From NCBI GenBank assembly GCA_023376005.1, contig CM042156.1, positions 46,751,016 to 46,815,015 of the forward strand: a stretch of DNA of 64,000 nt, read 5' to 3'. The notes beneath the pieces are model-generated. The model was given only the letters and a program-made list of their open reading frames with translations, was not told the origin of the DNA and searched no databases. The DNA comes from Doryteuthis pealeii (lineage: Eukaryota; Mollusca; Cephalopoda; Myopsida; Loliginidae). The translations under genes and the position numbers were made by a program. Positions 25,815 through 37,040 of the stretch are shown here, in pieces (positions within the stretch are counted from its first letter, which is position 1; every line of letters begins with the position of its first letter).

Positions 25815-26430
25815 AGGCGGCAGTATCAGCCAGACAGTGAGAGAGTCTATCCCCTTTTCACTAATGCTAAACCAGGGAGATTTGTTTTTGCATGAGGTGG
25901 AGTGCCACATCTATCAACTATGAGTAAAATAGATCACTAAGTAGGACAGCCTATTCTATTAGTGACCACACCAAGTGGAGATTTAAGAGTTTAAATTCAG
26001 AGTTTTCCTTCTCCTAGACTGGTTGAGATCACTAAGTAGGACAGCCTATTCTAGTAGTGACCACACCAAGTGGAGATTTAAGAGGTTTAAATTCAGAGTT
26101 TTCCTTCTCCTAGACTGGTTGCCTAACCAAGGTTAAAGAGACCAATCTGCCCTACTATTTACCCATAGCTAAAGGGAGAGTAGTTGATTCATACCTTTCC
26201 CAAGGGTATTTAGCTCTATGTTAACTGTAGCTTCGTCCAGGATTTGAACTTGGGTCAACGAGTCCATTTCCTACGACTCTAACCATTACACCACACACCT
26301 CCAACCATCATCAGCTCCCCACTTTACCACACAGATCCAAACTGTGCTACTCATGCACAGAGTTGGCAAGAGCAAGTATCGAACCCTAACCTTGTAGTTA
26401 CTAGATGGATGGTCTACTGGCTAAACTGAC
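25815..26430 (-). repeat. SINE family B interrupted by SINE A
   Basis: B body 25820-25918 (ccccttttcactaatgctaa) and B head part 26306-26400 (catcatcagctccccacttt) flank an A copy (25965-26305, same strand). Within the A copy a 97-base segment is tandemly duplicated (25929-26025 and 26026-26122), differing at a few bases. Confidence 0.85.
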
Positions 26431-26442
26431 TTCTTTATACAA

Positions 26443-26675
26443 TAAAAGTCGTCGGGGTGGCCTAAAGTTAATATCAGTGATGGAGTCTATCACTAGCACT
26501 AGACCAAGGAGATTGTTTTTGTGTCTGAGATGGAGCACCACACCTACCATCAGCTCCTTACTTTACTGCACAGATCCCTGTGCTACTCAAAAGCTGAGTT
26601 GGCGAGGGCTGGTATCGAACTAGGAATCTTGTGGTTTCTAGCCGAATGCTCTACCGACTGAGCTAACCCGGCCCT
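26443..26675 (-). repeat. SINE family B
   Basis: Tail aaaagtcgtcggggtggcct, a short deletion in the body, head side gctctaccgactgagctaac. It lies just 15 bases from the previous nested pair. Confidence 0.88.
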
Positions 26676-27094
26676 GTTGTATACAGAATTTAAAAACCAA
26701 TCTAAATAAATCTAAAAATAAGAAGAAAAAAAAAAGAAAAAGATTCATTATTTGATAAACATTATGGCTGATAATATTGGTATTTATTTCCTCTTGAATG
26801 TAGAAGTCAAAATCAGATTTTTGAAATTCTGATTCTTATTTCTTAGGATCAACAATCCAACGGCCTCTCAAACTTTACAATATTAAAAGTGGATCATCAG
26901 GGATTCTGCCTTTATACATCCAGTAAAGGATCTTTAAAATGCAACTTGCTCACGAGCTGTACAAGTAGATCATCTTGCAGTGAGTTTGGTTCTCAATGAG
27001 TTGCTCTAAAATTTGGACATCGCTTTGCCCTTTGTGGTCTGTAATTCCAAGTGGAGGTTGAGTAGTTCATTGTGATTTCCAAGTTTTGGAATCT

Positions 27095-27510
27095 CTTAAA
27101 GGGGCCAGGGATCAAGTATCATCATATGGCAGTGGAAAGTTATTTTAAGTAATATTGTCTGCTTTATTTGGACTATTGTTCTCATCTTCATTGTTATCTG
27201 TACAACGTTTCGGCCGATGTGCCCTCCGGCCTTCTTCAGGTATTTCTTGTCAGACTCAGAAACCTTCTCAGACTTGGAATTTCTTTTCAGACTCAGGAAT
27301 CTTCTTGTCATAATTGGGAGCCATCACAGAACTTTGAACCTAACCCTTTATTCAGTCCACGGGGAATCCTGTTCTCATTCCGCTAACCATAGCTGGGGTA
27401 GAGGCGTTAAGCTGTGTTAATTATTATTTTATGTTACTGTTACCCAGAGATAACCGTCACTTAGAACTGTCTTAACCTAACTCCTTTATCCACTAGGCCA
27501 TGTGTCCAAT
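27095..27510 (-). repeat. SINE family G, near full-length
   Basis: Tail side tcatcttcattgttatctgt, acaacgtttcggccgatgtg, body with agactcagaaaccttctc units, and a tRNA-like head at the right end (read inverted: acatggcctagtggataaag). Confidence 0.8.
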
Positions 27511-27589
27511 TATTTTAAGTAATGAGAGACTCCAAGACAAAAGTAATGATTATGGCTCGAATGAATGCAACCATTCCTAGTGAATTTGC

Positions 27590-27804
27590 TTAACTCTTAA
27601 CGTCCTATACCACCTCATTCCACCCGGCTGGAAGTCATATTCATTTTCCTAATCCACTCCAAATGAAGCCTTTGTTTAAATGTAATATTAAACATATTTA
27701 GAAGTTTTAATTTAAGGGAAATAACTCTGGTAACTTTAAATGAAAAGGACATTTTTAGTCATTTTTTGATAAATCCTTATTCTCAACAGGATATTAAGAG
27801 TTAA
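27590..27804. mobile_element. MITE with ttaactcttaa ends, copy 1
   Basis: Left end ttaactcttaacgtcctata, right end aggatattaagagttaa inverted to it. Strongly matches 47035-47258 inside (tcattccacccggctggaag). The TTAA at both edges suggests a TTAA target as in piggyBac. Confidence 0.8.
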
Positions 27805-28786
27805 GGCAGACTCGGAAGGGTTGGATGCAAAGGGAGAAAGATGGACCTGGAAGAATTGGATGTGTAGGGAGGAAGCAAGTTTAAAAAGTGAAAATAAAAC
27901 CTTTCAATTTTCAATTGAAGAGAAAAATTTGAACAAGATTAATGCTTTTAAAAGCAAAATTTATGTCATGTGACCACATATATTCAGTAGTGAAAAGCTA
28001 AACACGTAATTCATTCTGATTTTTCAAATATTTTGAATGAAAATTTTTGAAATACTTGTTTAAGGTCACTCCTTCATTTTGACAGGTTCATGCAGAAACA
28101 CTTTTGCTCTCCAACAACAATAAATAAAAATAAATAAATAAATAGAGTGACAAAATGTGTTTTCTTCAGAGAAAAGAAATCCCCATTGCCAAATAAAGGC
28201 AACACCCCCCAAAGAAAAAAAAATGAATGTAGTCTTGGCTTTAGAATTTCATTAGTTTTTTTGTTGTTTTTTTCCTCAATAATTCTGATCGATAAATTCT
28301 TTTCTATTTACAAGTTATTTACAGCATTTGCCAAGATTTTGTTTTTATTGTCTTTACAAATCTTGAGAAATTAGAATTGATTGTCATTTACAATGAAATG
28401 AAAAGCCGAGAAACTTGTCAAAGGTCAACAATTATACACCAATTTCTGTCGTTTGTTTTACATCACAACTCGTATGACTAACCATATTTTGCAGCATAAA
28501 AGACCCCCCCCCACTTCAAAACAATCCTGTATAGTGAAACCTCAGGTCTCAAAATCTCCAGTCAGGTCTTCAACGTTTAGAAAAATCTTCAATTTCATTT
28601 CATGTTAAAGATTTGTCCTATGTTGCAAAATATGGTAGTTTTCAAAAATGGACCCAAAAATTTAAAAAAAAAAAAAATTTTTAAATTAAAAAAAATTAAA
28701 ATTAAAAAAATTAAAAAAATGTACATCTGTTTTATGAAAGGAATTGTTGAGATAAGTCAGACTTAGAAAGTTCTTTTCAAACCAAA
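27805..28786. other. 3' flank of the galactosyltransferase gene
   Basis: AT-rich. On the - strand an AATAAA lies at 28349-28344, about 440 bases after the stop codon, a plausible poly(A) signal, so much of 28340-28786 may be 3' UTR. No other gene. Confidence 0.5.
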
Positions 28787-29932
28787 CTACAATTTCTCTT
28801 TCTTTTCCAGAAATGCACAAGACAATTTGGGATTTTTCAGTTCTCGATAAATTTTTCTCATATTCCGAGGAGACACATGGTGCCCAGAGATAACGTTTTT
28901 GTAATAGCAGCCTTTTTTGGGTCGTTGACTAAACGAAAATTTGTTACTATGAATTTTGGTGGCATTCACCACTTGTGCCAAAAAGCCAGTCACAAAAACA
29001 TCTTCTAACCAGAACAACTTCTGGTAAAACGATTCTCTGTAAAGATCTGCAATTAGATCCCCAGACACAACATACGATGTCCCAGACACATAAGGCGGAT
29101 ATTCTTTACCTGGAAATGCATCTACAGAAGTAAACCATTTGGATTTTTTCGATCTCATTGGTGGGGCGTGTTCGAAAACGTAGCCCATTATAAACCTGGA
29201 ATGATTTTCTTGGGAGAGTGTATTGATTAACACTGGAATATTTACATACATATCGTCGTCCGTCTTTAAAACGAACTTCACATTCTTACAATGATTGTTT
29301 ATCCATCGCAGGTAAGCAATCGACTTGAGCGACAAGTTTTGATATCGATCGATAAAGTCCTCCTGTACGATATCATTATATTTATAGCTTTCTTTGGCGA
29401 TGTCTTCCTGGACACTAGGATTTAAGGAACGTCCTTCAAAAAAGACGAGTTTGATTGCAGAATTGTTTACAGCATCCCTCCCCCATGTGTTTCGAATCGT
29501 CTGCCGCTGTTCCCTGTTCTGTCCAGCAGAGCACACGGCAATGAAAATTTCAACATCGTCTGAACAATTATCTGCCATTTGAATGTAATTAAATATGGGA
29601 CGATTTATCCTTGTCCGTCTTTCCCTGTTGTCTTGAGTTTCGCTACTCGATACCGGATTGGAATTCCATTGATTCCCACCGTTTGGTGGTTCGTTAAAAA
29701 ACATCACAGTCCGCCCAAGATTTCTGGAAGACCCCATGGAGTTATTTCCAGGAAGCTTGTAGAATTTGGTGCTGGTGAAAGAAGCAATCCAATGGATGAG
29801 TGGTCGCTCCCTGGAACTTGATTGTGGTTGCGCATAATACGGCCAAATGAGGTCAGGGGTCACAAGCAGACTGTACAACAGGCAGAAAGAAAGTAGAATG
29901 ACCAGCCACAACTTTAATTTCTGTTTGGACAT
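28787..29932 (-). CDS. Beta-1,3-galactosyltransferase-like (GT31), single coding exon
   Basis: 381 residues, a type II Golgi enzyme expected to transfer galactose (or a related sugar) from UDP-sugar to glycan acceptors. Seen: cytosolic basic start, signal-anchor helix at about residues 7-24, a stem to about 125, then the GT31 blocks: IFIAVCSAGQNREQR and IRNTWGRD (146-153), EDFIDRYQNLSLK (191-203), KTDDDMYVN (223-231) with the metal-binding DDD, YPPYVSGTSYVVSGD (278-292) and WLEDVFVTG (308-316). Six N-glycosylation sequons (N63, N122, N156, N199, N243, N323). Length fits B3GALT members (310-420). The ATG is preceded by cttttcttttcag and ataaa, so a spliced 5' non-coding exon lies upstream. Acceptor and donor specificity cannot be told; related GlcNAc transferases share the fold. 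Confidence 0.95.
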   Translation of the reverse strand: MSKQKLKLWLVILLSFCLLYSLLVTPDLIWPYYAQPQSSSRERPLIHWIASFTSTKFYKLPGNNSMGSSRNLGRTVMFFNEPPNGGNQWNSNPVSSSETQDNRERRTRINRPIFNYIQMADNCSDDVEIFIAVCSAGQNREQRQTIRNTWGRDAVNNSAIKLVFFEGRSLNPSVQEDIAKESYKYNDIVQEDFIDRYQNLSLKSIAYLRWINNHCKNVKFVLKTDDDMYVNIPVLINTLSQENHSRFIMGYVFEHAPPMRSKKSKWFTSVDAFPGKEYPPYVSGTSYVVSGDLIADLYRESFYQKLFWLEDVFVTGFLAQVVNATKIHSNKFSFSQRPKKGCYYKNVISGHHVSPRNMRKIYRELKNPKLSCAFLEKKEKL

Positions 29933-29937
29933 TTTAT

Positions 29938-29950
29938 CTGAAAAGAAAAG
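29938..29950 (-). promoter_or_regulatory. Splice acceptor of 5' UTR intron
   Basis: On the - strand a pyrimidine tract cttttcttttcag ends five bases before the ATG of the galactosyltransferase. This fits the family habit of one coding exon after a non-coding first exon. Confidence 0.7.
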
Positions 29951-29994
29951 AAAAAAAACAACATTTTAGCAAGGGAAACAGATTTTATATACAC

Positions 29995-30647
29995 TAGCAA
30001 ATATATGCACCCTCCGGGTGCAAGTATTTAAGTTTTAATATAATAAAATATTGTATTAAATTAGAAAGGCTAATGAAACTAAATAAGAATACAGATAACA
30101 AGATTTGAAACAGAGGGAGTATAATAAAAGATTTGAAACAGAGGGAGTATAATAAAAAATGGAACAACTGAAACTTACTCTTCCATCACTCTTGTCTTTC
30201 ATTGTTGTTTTTTCTAATTTAAGTATTTAGTTAAAAGAGGAAGTAAAGAATAAAATGACAGTTATTTTATCTTGTTAATGGATTTCATTTAAGATTCATT
30301 GAAGAGATTTTTGCTCATATTCATTAAAATAAAACCAAACAATTAGAAATCAATAATACTAAGCATATATTTATTAAAATCACATTTTTAATATCAATAT
30401 GCAAATTAGCCTTCCCATTCACACTGTAAACCGCTATTTTGTTGTATATATAAATATAATTGCATGTTATTAGTATGTAGATATGGTTAACAGTATTAAT
30501 AATGTAAGACAATTTTATTAATAATTAGGTTTAGATAAAAATGCAATCATGGAGAATGTGATGTAAATAATTAAGGGAATTGTGACTTGAGTAGTAATAT
30601 AATTTCGGTTACAGATAGAAAAACACACAATCTCCATTATAATAAGA
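29995..30647 (+). repeat. AT-rich repeat, longer partner of 17925-18235
   Basis: Starts atatgcaccctccgggtgca, ends ccattataataaga. Contains a local duplication (gatttgaaacagagggagta at 30101 and 30129). Confidence 0.75.
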
Positions 30648-30836
30648 TATGAGGGTTGTCTGAAAAGTTCATAGGCTGACCAAGATATTTTCATAGAATG
30701 TGACCAAATGAGGTTTATTTTTCAACAGTATACACTTTTTTTTTTTTTATTGGTGTTGCAGTGCTTGGATTGGTCAAAAGTCATATCAATAGCTGATATG
30801 ACATCACCATATGAACTTTTTCAGCCCACCCTCATA
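30648..30836. mobile_element. Mariner-type MITE in TA target
   Basis: Ends tatgagggttgtctgaaaag and, inverted, tatgagggtgggctgaaaaa, both followed by gttcata. TA at both edges. 189 bases, no coding. It sits exactly at the end of the preceding AT-rich repeat. Confidence 0.85.
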
Positions 30837-30864
30837 ACAAAACAAAATAATTACAACTGAAATA

Positions 30865-30865
30865 T

Positions 30866-30909
<44 letters not shown>

Positions 30910-31215
30910 AAATATAAATGTTGTTCTGGTTCCAACGGGAGAAAATTCAATATTTTATAAAAAAAGGAAGGTCCGCAAAATGTATTTTGTTCTCAGAAAA
31001 ATTTTTAAATTCTTTTTGTTTCACATATGCAACACGTTTTTCAGATCTTCTGGTATCTTCTTCAGGCTTTGATTGATAATATATATATATATATATATAT
31101 ATATTGATGAGAAAGGTGTTATAGGTATTTTATAGTTATTTATAACACCTTTCTCATCAATTCTTCTCCTTCCAGCCTCCACATTAAAATATATATATAT
31201 ATATATATATATTTT
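30865..31215. repeat. (TA)n tracts with a small palindrome
   Basis: TA runs at 30870-30905, 31079-31105 and 31188-31211. Between them gatgagaaaggtgttata (31107) pairs with tataacacctttctcatc (to 31159). Confidence 0.8.
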
Positions 31216-31429
31216 AAATTTTATTTCTAAACTCAACTGGTGCAACAAAAAATCCCCAGATATCTCAGTTTGCAAAATAAAAAAATTTACAAACTGATAT
31301 TTTGTAAAAAAATTATTAAAAAAACAGAAAAGATCAACACATCTGTACTTTCTGAAAATAATCATCAGTATCATAATATAGCGAACAAAAGAAAAAAAAA
31401 ACAAATTAACGAAAGAATGTTCTAAGTTA

Positions 31430-32330
31430 TATATATAAAATGTGCTTAATACCGTAAGTAGAGCAAAATTATATGGACCTAAATGAGTCAGACACTACTA
31501 CCTAAGTTTCACCGAATGGTTCTTCAGGATAATTCTGACTATATATAATATGATATTCTCAAAAATTGAAACAAAAATCATTGTGTAATAAGACATTTCA
31601 ACCTCAGAAGTTCATTAATCATTTATTAATTGAAATAAATCCTTGTAAGTAATTTTTATATTTTTCAAGGCTTTTGTCAATTCTTTATAAATACTAAAAT
31701 GTGATATCATTTTGTCTTAATATATTGGTGCACCCCCCCCCCTACCAACATATTAAAAGAAGGTGGTGATGTAATTGGGGGGGGTGGAAATTTTTTTTAG
31801 TTCCATGTGAAATTCATTTCTCTTTTTTTCAATCTTCTTAGAAGCAAAAAACAAAAAAGAAAAGAAAACAAAAAATAAATAAATAAATAAAAATGAAGTT
31901 TTGGAAGTGGGTGGAGAAGGGTAATTTCGTCTAAAAATTCAGAATTGAAAGTCTTTGAGGTATGGTAAATACGGGTTGGGAATAAAAAAATTTTTTTTTT
32001 TTTTAAAGATAACAAGCAATACATTTGTATCAAACAGCAGATCTTTACAATGATTTTTCCATATTTTTAAAAAAATAAACAGAATGACAAACACATTGCT
32101 AAAAATAACAACTACCATATTTGACGGCATATAAGATGCACCCTTATTTCAGCAGGTCAGATTCAGGAAAAAATTTTTTTAGTGTATTTTAAGCATATAT
32201 TGTTGTTCTTATATGTGTAAATGACCTTGCAAGAACATATAACCTTTTATATACATAATATACATACAAGTAGTATTAAGAGAAGAGAAAGAATATACAA
32301 ACGGATTCTAATATATTGTTCCATAAACAA
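31430..32330. other. Intergenic, no gene seen
   Basis: AT-rich; G/C runs at 31731-31742 and 31777-31785. A scrap at 32113-32150 (gacggcatataagatgcacc) resembles a common MITE end. Confidence 0.5.
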
Positions 32331-32335
32331 GCAGT

Positions 32336-32710
32336 ATGTGGAAGGGGTACAAAATTAGAAAAAGGCTTGATGTGTGTAGTTATGAAAATTATGTGTCCTT
32401 ACCAATCCCTGACAGGGTCAGTGACAATGTCTACTGTTCAAAATACATGAGGCAAAAAGAGGTCATGAAGTGGTTTCTGGATTGTCATGTGGAACCATTG
32501 GATCCCTTATATTGTATTTTGTATTCATTACGAGGCAGAATAAATCCTGATTGTTTACAGAAAGAAACAAGGAAACATTTTTCTCCAAAAGAGAGAAAGA
32601 AAAAAGAAAGATTTTCTCATATGAAACACTTGGTGTTCATTAAAAATGAAAATGATTCATCATCATCATCATCATCATCATCAGAGAGAAATGTATCAAA
32701 TTACAACTGA
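32336..32710 (+). CDS. Hypothetical reading frame, 124 codons
   Basis: Begins MWKGYKIRKRLDVC, has several Cys, a basic stretch KERKKKERF and ends in a Ser run encoded by an ATC repeat. No signal peptide, domain or homolog recognised. No splice context or Kozak match stands out (agtATGt). It could be a chance frame or a decayed transposon part. Confidence 0.2.
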   Translation: MWKGYKIRKRLDVCSYENYVSLPIPDRVSDNVYCSKYMRQKEVMKWFLDCHVEPLDPLYCILYSLRGRINPDCLQKETRKHFSPKERKKKERFSHMKHLVFIKNENDSSSSSSSSSERNVSNYN

Positions 32711-32864
32711 CAATATCAGAATAGATCTGTGTAGGAAGTGGTTGAATTTGACTGGAATTTTGACAAATATAAAAATGAACTCGAAAAAAAAAAAATAAAT
32801 AAATAAATACCAGGGTGAGTTAAGTTTTGCAGGCACAATTTTGAGGCCTAATTCTAGATGCTTT

Positions 32865-33400
32865 TGCCAAGGTTTGGTTTGGTCTTTTTTACGGCATATC
32901 AACCTCAGTGGGTCATTTAATGCCGATAAAGTTTTGAAATAAATTCATTCTTAATGGATACTCAATTTTTTTTATTATACACATTTTTCTATTTAACCCA
33001 TAGATGAGGTCCCATCTATGGGTCCTACCACTCCAGGTCAGAGTGGACCTGGGAGCAATGGTGATAAAGGGATGCTCCACATTCCCCAGACCTCCAGAAC
33101 ATGAAGACCCTCAGCCACCGCTTTCGGCACCCATATGATAAAAAGGGTTGAGGCAATCCTATAGGTGCTCAGGCTTGACGTGACCAGCTGATTGATTAGA
33201 GGGGATCTCTTCGACTGCCTGTCTAGCCTAAGTAATAGCCAAAGTGGAGTGTTGCATGTCATGGACTGCTCAGCCACCAGGGTTCCATCCTTAAGCATCA
33301 CAGGTCACCACCCACGGCCAACAGGTGGCCCCATTGGGGGAGTTTACCCCTCTGCAGAGGTGCAGTTGGTGTATTCTAATGCCCCAGCCAACAGGACGGG
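32865..33400 (-). repeat. Repeat family E, long copy
   Basis: Tail side tacggcatatcaacctcagt, then ggtcagagtggacctggga, agctgattgattagagggga, and the 5' side cccctctgcagaggtgcagt. Ends where the hairpin 33401-33493 begins. Confidence 0.85.
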
Positions 33401-33493
33401 ATTGTGAAGCTGACAGACCACATTGGCCTGTGAGATGCTGAGTGGTGAACTCAGCATCTCACAGGCCAATGTGGTCGGTCATCTTCTCACAAT
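33401..33493. repeat. Strong hairpin, 28-bp perfect stem
   Basis: 33416-33443 is the exact reverse complement of 33449-33476, with a 5-base loop (ggtga). The outer 15 bases each side pair imperfectly (attgtgaag / cttctcacaat). Size and shape resemble a microRNA precursor or a very young inverted duplication. Confidence 0.9.
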
Positions 33494-33734
33494 TGAGTGC
33501 TTGCATCTCTGACCTCAGAATACAAGGTTTTATATCTACCTGACCTGGCCTTGCAACCTGAGTGAAATTTCTTGAATCATCTCGTTACTGTACAGTGATC
33601 AACTGCATATTTACCTTTCACACAACAAATTTTTTTGGCTGTTTCTGCATCGTTATGGCCCAGTTTGAGTACGTAAAGCATAAGATCTTGAATTTGACAA
33701 CATTACACGTTTATTTATGCGGCTTTCAAATCAC

Positions 33735-33935
33735 ACACACACAGAGTAAAGCCATGCACAATGTGACATTTTCTTGTCGATTTCTACTCACGGTCTCTCC
33801 ACTGTATGACTACTTACAAAAACCTACACTCATCCCTTTGTGCAGACACTGGATGGTGTGCTGAGGGCTTGCATGGGTGATGAGCGATAGGGACGGTTGG
33901 CGAGAGGGAGTCAAGGGAATCCATTATCTCCACGC
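33735..33935 (+). pseudogene. LINE C-terminal scrap
   Basis: Bases 33885-33923 read DRDGWREGVKGIH in one frame, like the DREGWRERV block at the end of some LINE polyproteins. The upstream frame is broken. Confidence 0.45.
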
Positions 33936-34164
33936 AATGACCAACTATTCTCTTTCTGTTGCAATATTACCAATGATAGCAGGCATTCTACATGGCATGA
34001 ACTGGTTCGGTCACATGATATACATGCTGTAAGCATTCAAAGCCTTGACAAAAGGCATGAAACTAAAAATCCTGAATCTTATGACAAATGAATTGTAATT
34101 TCCTGGAATTTCAGTTAGAAACTTGTTGAGAGGAAAATGAAAGCCAAGAAAAAATATTGCAAGT

Positions 34165-34275
34165 TACCAACCTAAAGGGTGTAATTGTTTGCAAGCTAGA
34201 TTTGGTAGTGAGTTTGATTCTCACTGGGGCCACATACTTCTGGCCTTGTGCCATATCTAAGCTGTTGTAGAGTAG
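34165..34275 (+). repeat. SINE family C, decayed
   Basis: gggtgtaattgtttgcaagc, gagtttgattctcactgggg and ccttgtgccatatctaagct follow the C head, B box and tail with many changes. Confidence 0.6.
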
Positions 34276-35003
34276 CTAACACCCCTTCAGCCCTCTACCA
34301 GATGAACTGGCTCATAGCCATAAAATAGCCTAAGATTAAAGTAGATGAACTAGCTGAATAATATTTAGACTGACTTTGCTGCATTCGCTGTACTGAACTG
34401 ACCCTCCTCTTTTAGTGTGAGTTTGTCTTTTTCATTTTTTGTACTTATTTGTTCTGGTTTGTATGTATCCGTTTAGCACCGGATGATGGTGCTTAATAAA
34501 TGTATTAAGCACACCATTCATCCGTGTATCTTTCCACCTCGATACAACATAAGCTAATCTGCGTAAATAACTATATTTGGTTTGGAGAGAAAAGGAAAAG
34601 AAAACAGTTCAATTTGTTACTGTTTCAATAATTAATTGATCTTTGAAAAGTTCCAACAGTAAAGGATTTCTTATTCCACTCACCTCCCATAAAGGAGGCA
34701 TACATTTCAAGAAAGGATGCAAAACCCAATTGATTATTGAAATAATGTTTAAATACATTAAGAAACTAAATGGAAAGAAGACGGAGGTAAATTGACCAGA
34801 CGATTGACCATTGAAATTGGAGACTTTCAGGGTTGGGTTTTTTTGTTGTTGTGTAGAAGTTTCAAAGTTAAAGTTTCTTTTTTTTAGAAGAAGAAATCAT
34901 ATAAAACATTTGAGAAGAAAAGAAAAGACAACTTTTTAAACACAGGATGAAAATGCTTTGAGTTAAATACAAGCCAGATAATCAGGATGACACAATTACA
35001 CAC
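34276..35003. other. Intergenic, no gene seen
   Basis: Contains a small palindrome (34486-34524, ggtgcttaat / attaagcac). No coding pattern. Confidence 0.5.
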
Positions 35004-35252
35004 ACAAGGTGTGTCAAAAAAGTATTGAGACTTTTTGACTTTTTGACACATCTTGTATTCTAAAAAAAAAAAAAAAAAAAAAATGAATGGAACATTAATT
35101 TTTTTTCAGAATACAATGTGTCAAAAAAGTACCAAGTTTAAAGCTGTATTTACCAAGATAGAAATGAAGAATGAATGGAACGTTTTTTTTTTTCAGAATA
35201 CAAGGAGTGTCAAAAAGTACAAAAAACTCTTGATACTTTTTTGACACACCTT
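35004..35252. mobile_element. Mariner-type MITE, copy with internal duplication
   Basis: Ends acaaggtgtgtcaaaaaagt and, inverted, taaggtgtgtcaaaaaagta. Internal end-like stretches at 35033-35059, 35107-35130 and 35195-35217 suggest nested or duplicated copies. Adjacent to (TA)n. Confidence 0.75.
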
Positions 35253-35261
35253 ATATATATA

Positions 35262-35292
<31 letters not shown>

Positions 35293-36029
35293 GGTAGTGT
35301 GAAGACAAAGTCAATGGTGCTGAGGTAATTGACAGTTTGTCACCTACGTAATTTTCAAACCAAGTGAAATATCATGTTTTTCCTTATATACTATTGTGTG
35401 GTGTATCATGGGAAGGGTCAACACTTGATTCTAGAATTACCAGGCACCTGATGCACCCCTTAAAAGGGGAATGATAATAGGAGCATGCATTTCTTGCACT
35501 GGCCATGCATTAGCTTCAGTTTATTTGTTTATTGTTATCTAGCCTGGTGGGATGTCCGGAAAATAAAATACACCAGTGTAATGGTTAATAAGTTTACATC
35601 ACAGATTATTTGAATAGGAAAAGATATTCCTCTATGAGGGAGCTCTCAGCAATGACCTTGTGCCAGACTAAGTTAACATTCAGATTTACTCCAAAAACTT
35701 ATTCTAAAGAAATGTCTATAATTTCTAAGATGCAGTAGGTTGCTTCAACAAAAAAAAAAAAAAAGTGAGACAGACAGAAATGTTTATTTCTTGAGCCCAA
35801 AATAATGAGAGATAAATAAAAATAAAATAAATGTCCACTTTCTTATTTTTTTTTTCAACTAACAGGTGCTTCCTCCCCCCCCCCCAAAAAAAAAATGAAA
35901 TTCATAGACCTGAAGAGGGTGGATAGAAAAATGAGTCACAAGAGCAGAAAATTCTGGAAAATGTTTTTCTTGTCTAATTGCTCAATTCTGGGTGGAGACA
36001 AAACACTTGGCAAAAAGGAAAAAGACAAA

Positions 36030-36034
<5 letters not shown>

Positions 36035-36062
<28 letters not shown>
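36035..36062. repeat. (CA)n(TA)n at SINE B 5' edge
   Basis: Dinucleotide runs immediately before the SINE B head at 36067. Confidence 0.85.
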
Positions 36063-36063
<1 letters not shown>

Positions 36064-36066
36064 TTA

Positions 36067-36315
36067 GGGCCGGTTTAGTTCAGTTGGTAGAGCGTCTGAC
36101 TAGGAACCACAAGGTTCCTGGTTTGTTGATACTGGCCCTTGCCAACTGAGTGTATGAGAATCACAGGGATCTGTGCAGTAAAGTGAGGAGCTGATGGTAG
36201 GAGTGGCGCTCCACCACAGATGCCAAAAAAATCTCATTCATCTAGCGCCAGTGAAAAGGAGATAGACTACCTTGCTATCTGGCTGATACCAACTTTAGAT
36301 CACACCGATGACTTT
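36067..36315 (+). repeat. SINE family B, full-length
   Basis: Head gggccggtttagttcagttg, A box then ggaaccacaaggttcctggt; body ctgtgcagtaaagtgaggag and agcgccagtgaaaaggagat; tail gatgactttata. The clearest view of the family's tRNA-like start. Confidence 0.92.
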
Positions 36316-36561
36316 ATAAAAAGTGGACACTAAGCCATCATCTTTAGTAGACGGAAGGATGCCAACTATATATATATATATAAAAAAACAATACATAAAC
36401 ACATATATATCCATATATACGCAGATTCATATATAATCATACATATATATAAATACACACATAAAATATATATACGCATGCATAGACGTATCACGTTATA
36501 TTGTTGTGATCGGGGTTTGCAATCTTATAACCACCGATTATTGATTTGCCTATGTATTTGG

Positions 36562-36598
<37 letters not shown>

Positions 36599-36599
36599 A

Positions 36600-36668
36600 C
36601 TAGTATACAACATGGAACCTTGCGATTCTGAGGCGGCGCTCCTGTGACCGAGCTAGACCAGCCCTATA
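36600..36668 (-). repeat. SINE B-like head only, between microsatellites
   Basis: On the - strand ggctggtctagctcggtcac then tcgcaaggttccatg resembles the B tRNA head. Flanked by (TG)n on both sides, no body. Confidence 0.5.
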
Positions 36669-36695
36669 TATGTGTGTGTGTGTGTGTACTGTAGA

Positions 36696-37040
36696 TGTAA
36701 TGAAAGTAACGTACCTCGGAACACAAAGCGTGCGCGGACGAGTCTGGTTTGCATCGCAGGAAAGAAACATGGCTGCTGTAAGCACTACCTTTAATAATGG
36801 GCGATCTTGAACCGGCGAGAATGGTATTGCACGTATGCAAATTCTCACGAGATCGGGTGTGTATAAAAACATACGGCGACGGAGAGACAGGAAGTCAAGC
36901 GATTACGTACGACAACTGAGAAACAGCTAGCAGTATTATTTTGACTATTGCGACAGGTAGAGGCCTTTCGAGGATATATTTGTGACATCATTACTAGTGT
37001 CATTGAGAAGCGAGTTCGATTTCCACTAGATGTACTGAAC
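36696..37040 (+). promoter_or_regulatory. CpG-containing island with TATA box: solo LTR or promoter
   Basis: Many CpGs in an AT-rich setting. An octamer-like atgcaaat at about 36835 is followed by gtgtataaaaacatacggcg near 36859-36878. tgtaatga (36696) and gtgaca (to 36987) could be LTR ends, but no target duplication is seen. No open frame of note follows. Could also be a Pol II promoter. Confidence 0.45.

Noticed and set aside
32336..32710. Novel secreted or regulatory protein gene
   Set aside because: No signal peptide, homology or gene structure; listed only at low confidence as a hypothetical frame.
36067..36140. Functional tRNA gene
   Set aside because: The tRNA-like head of a SINE; it recurs with the same SINE body in many places and the cloverleaf is disrupted.
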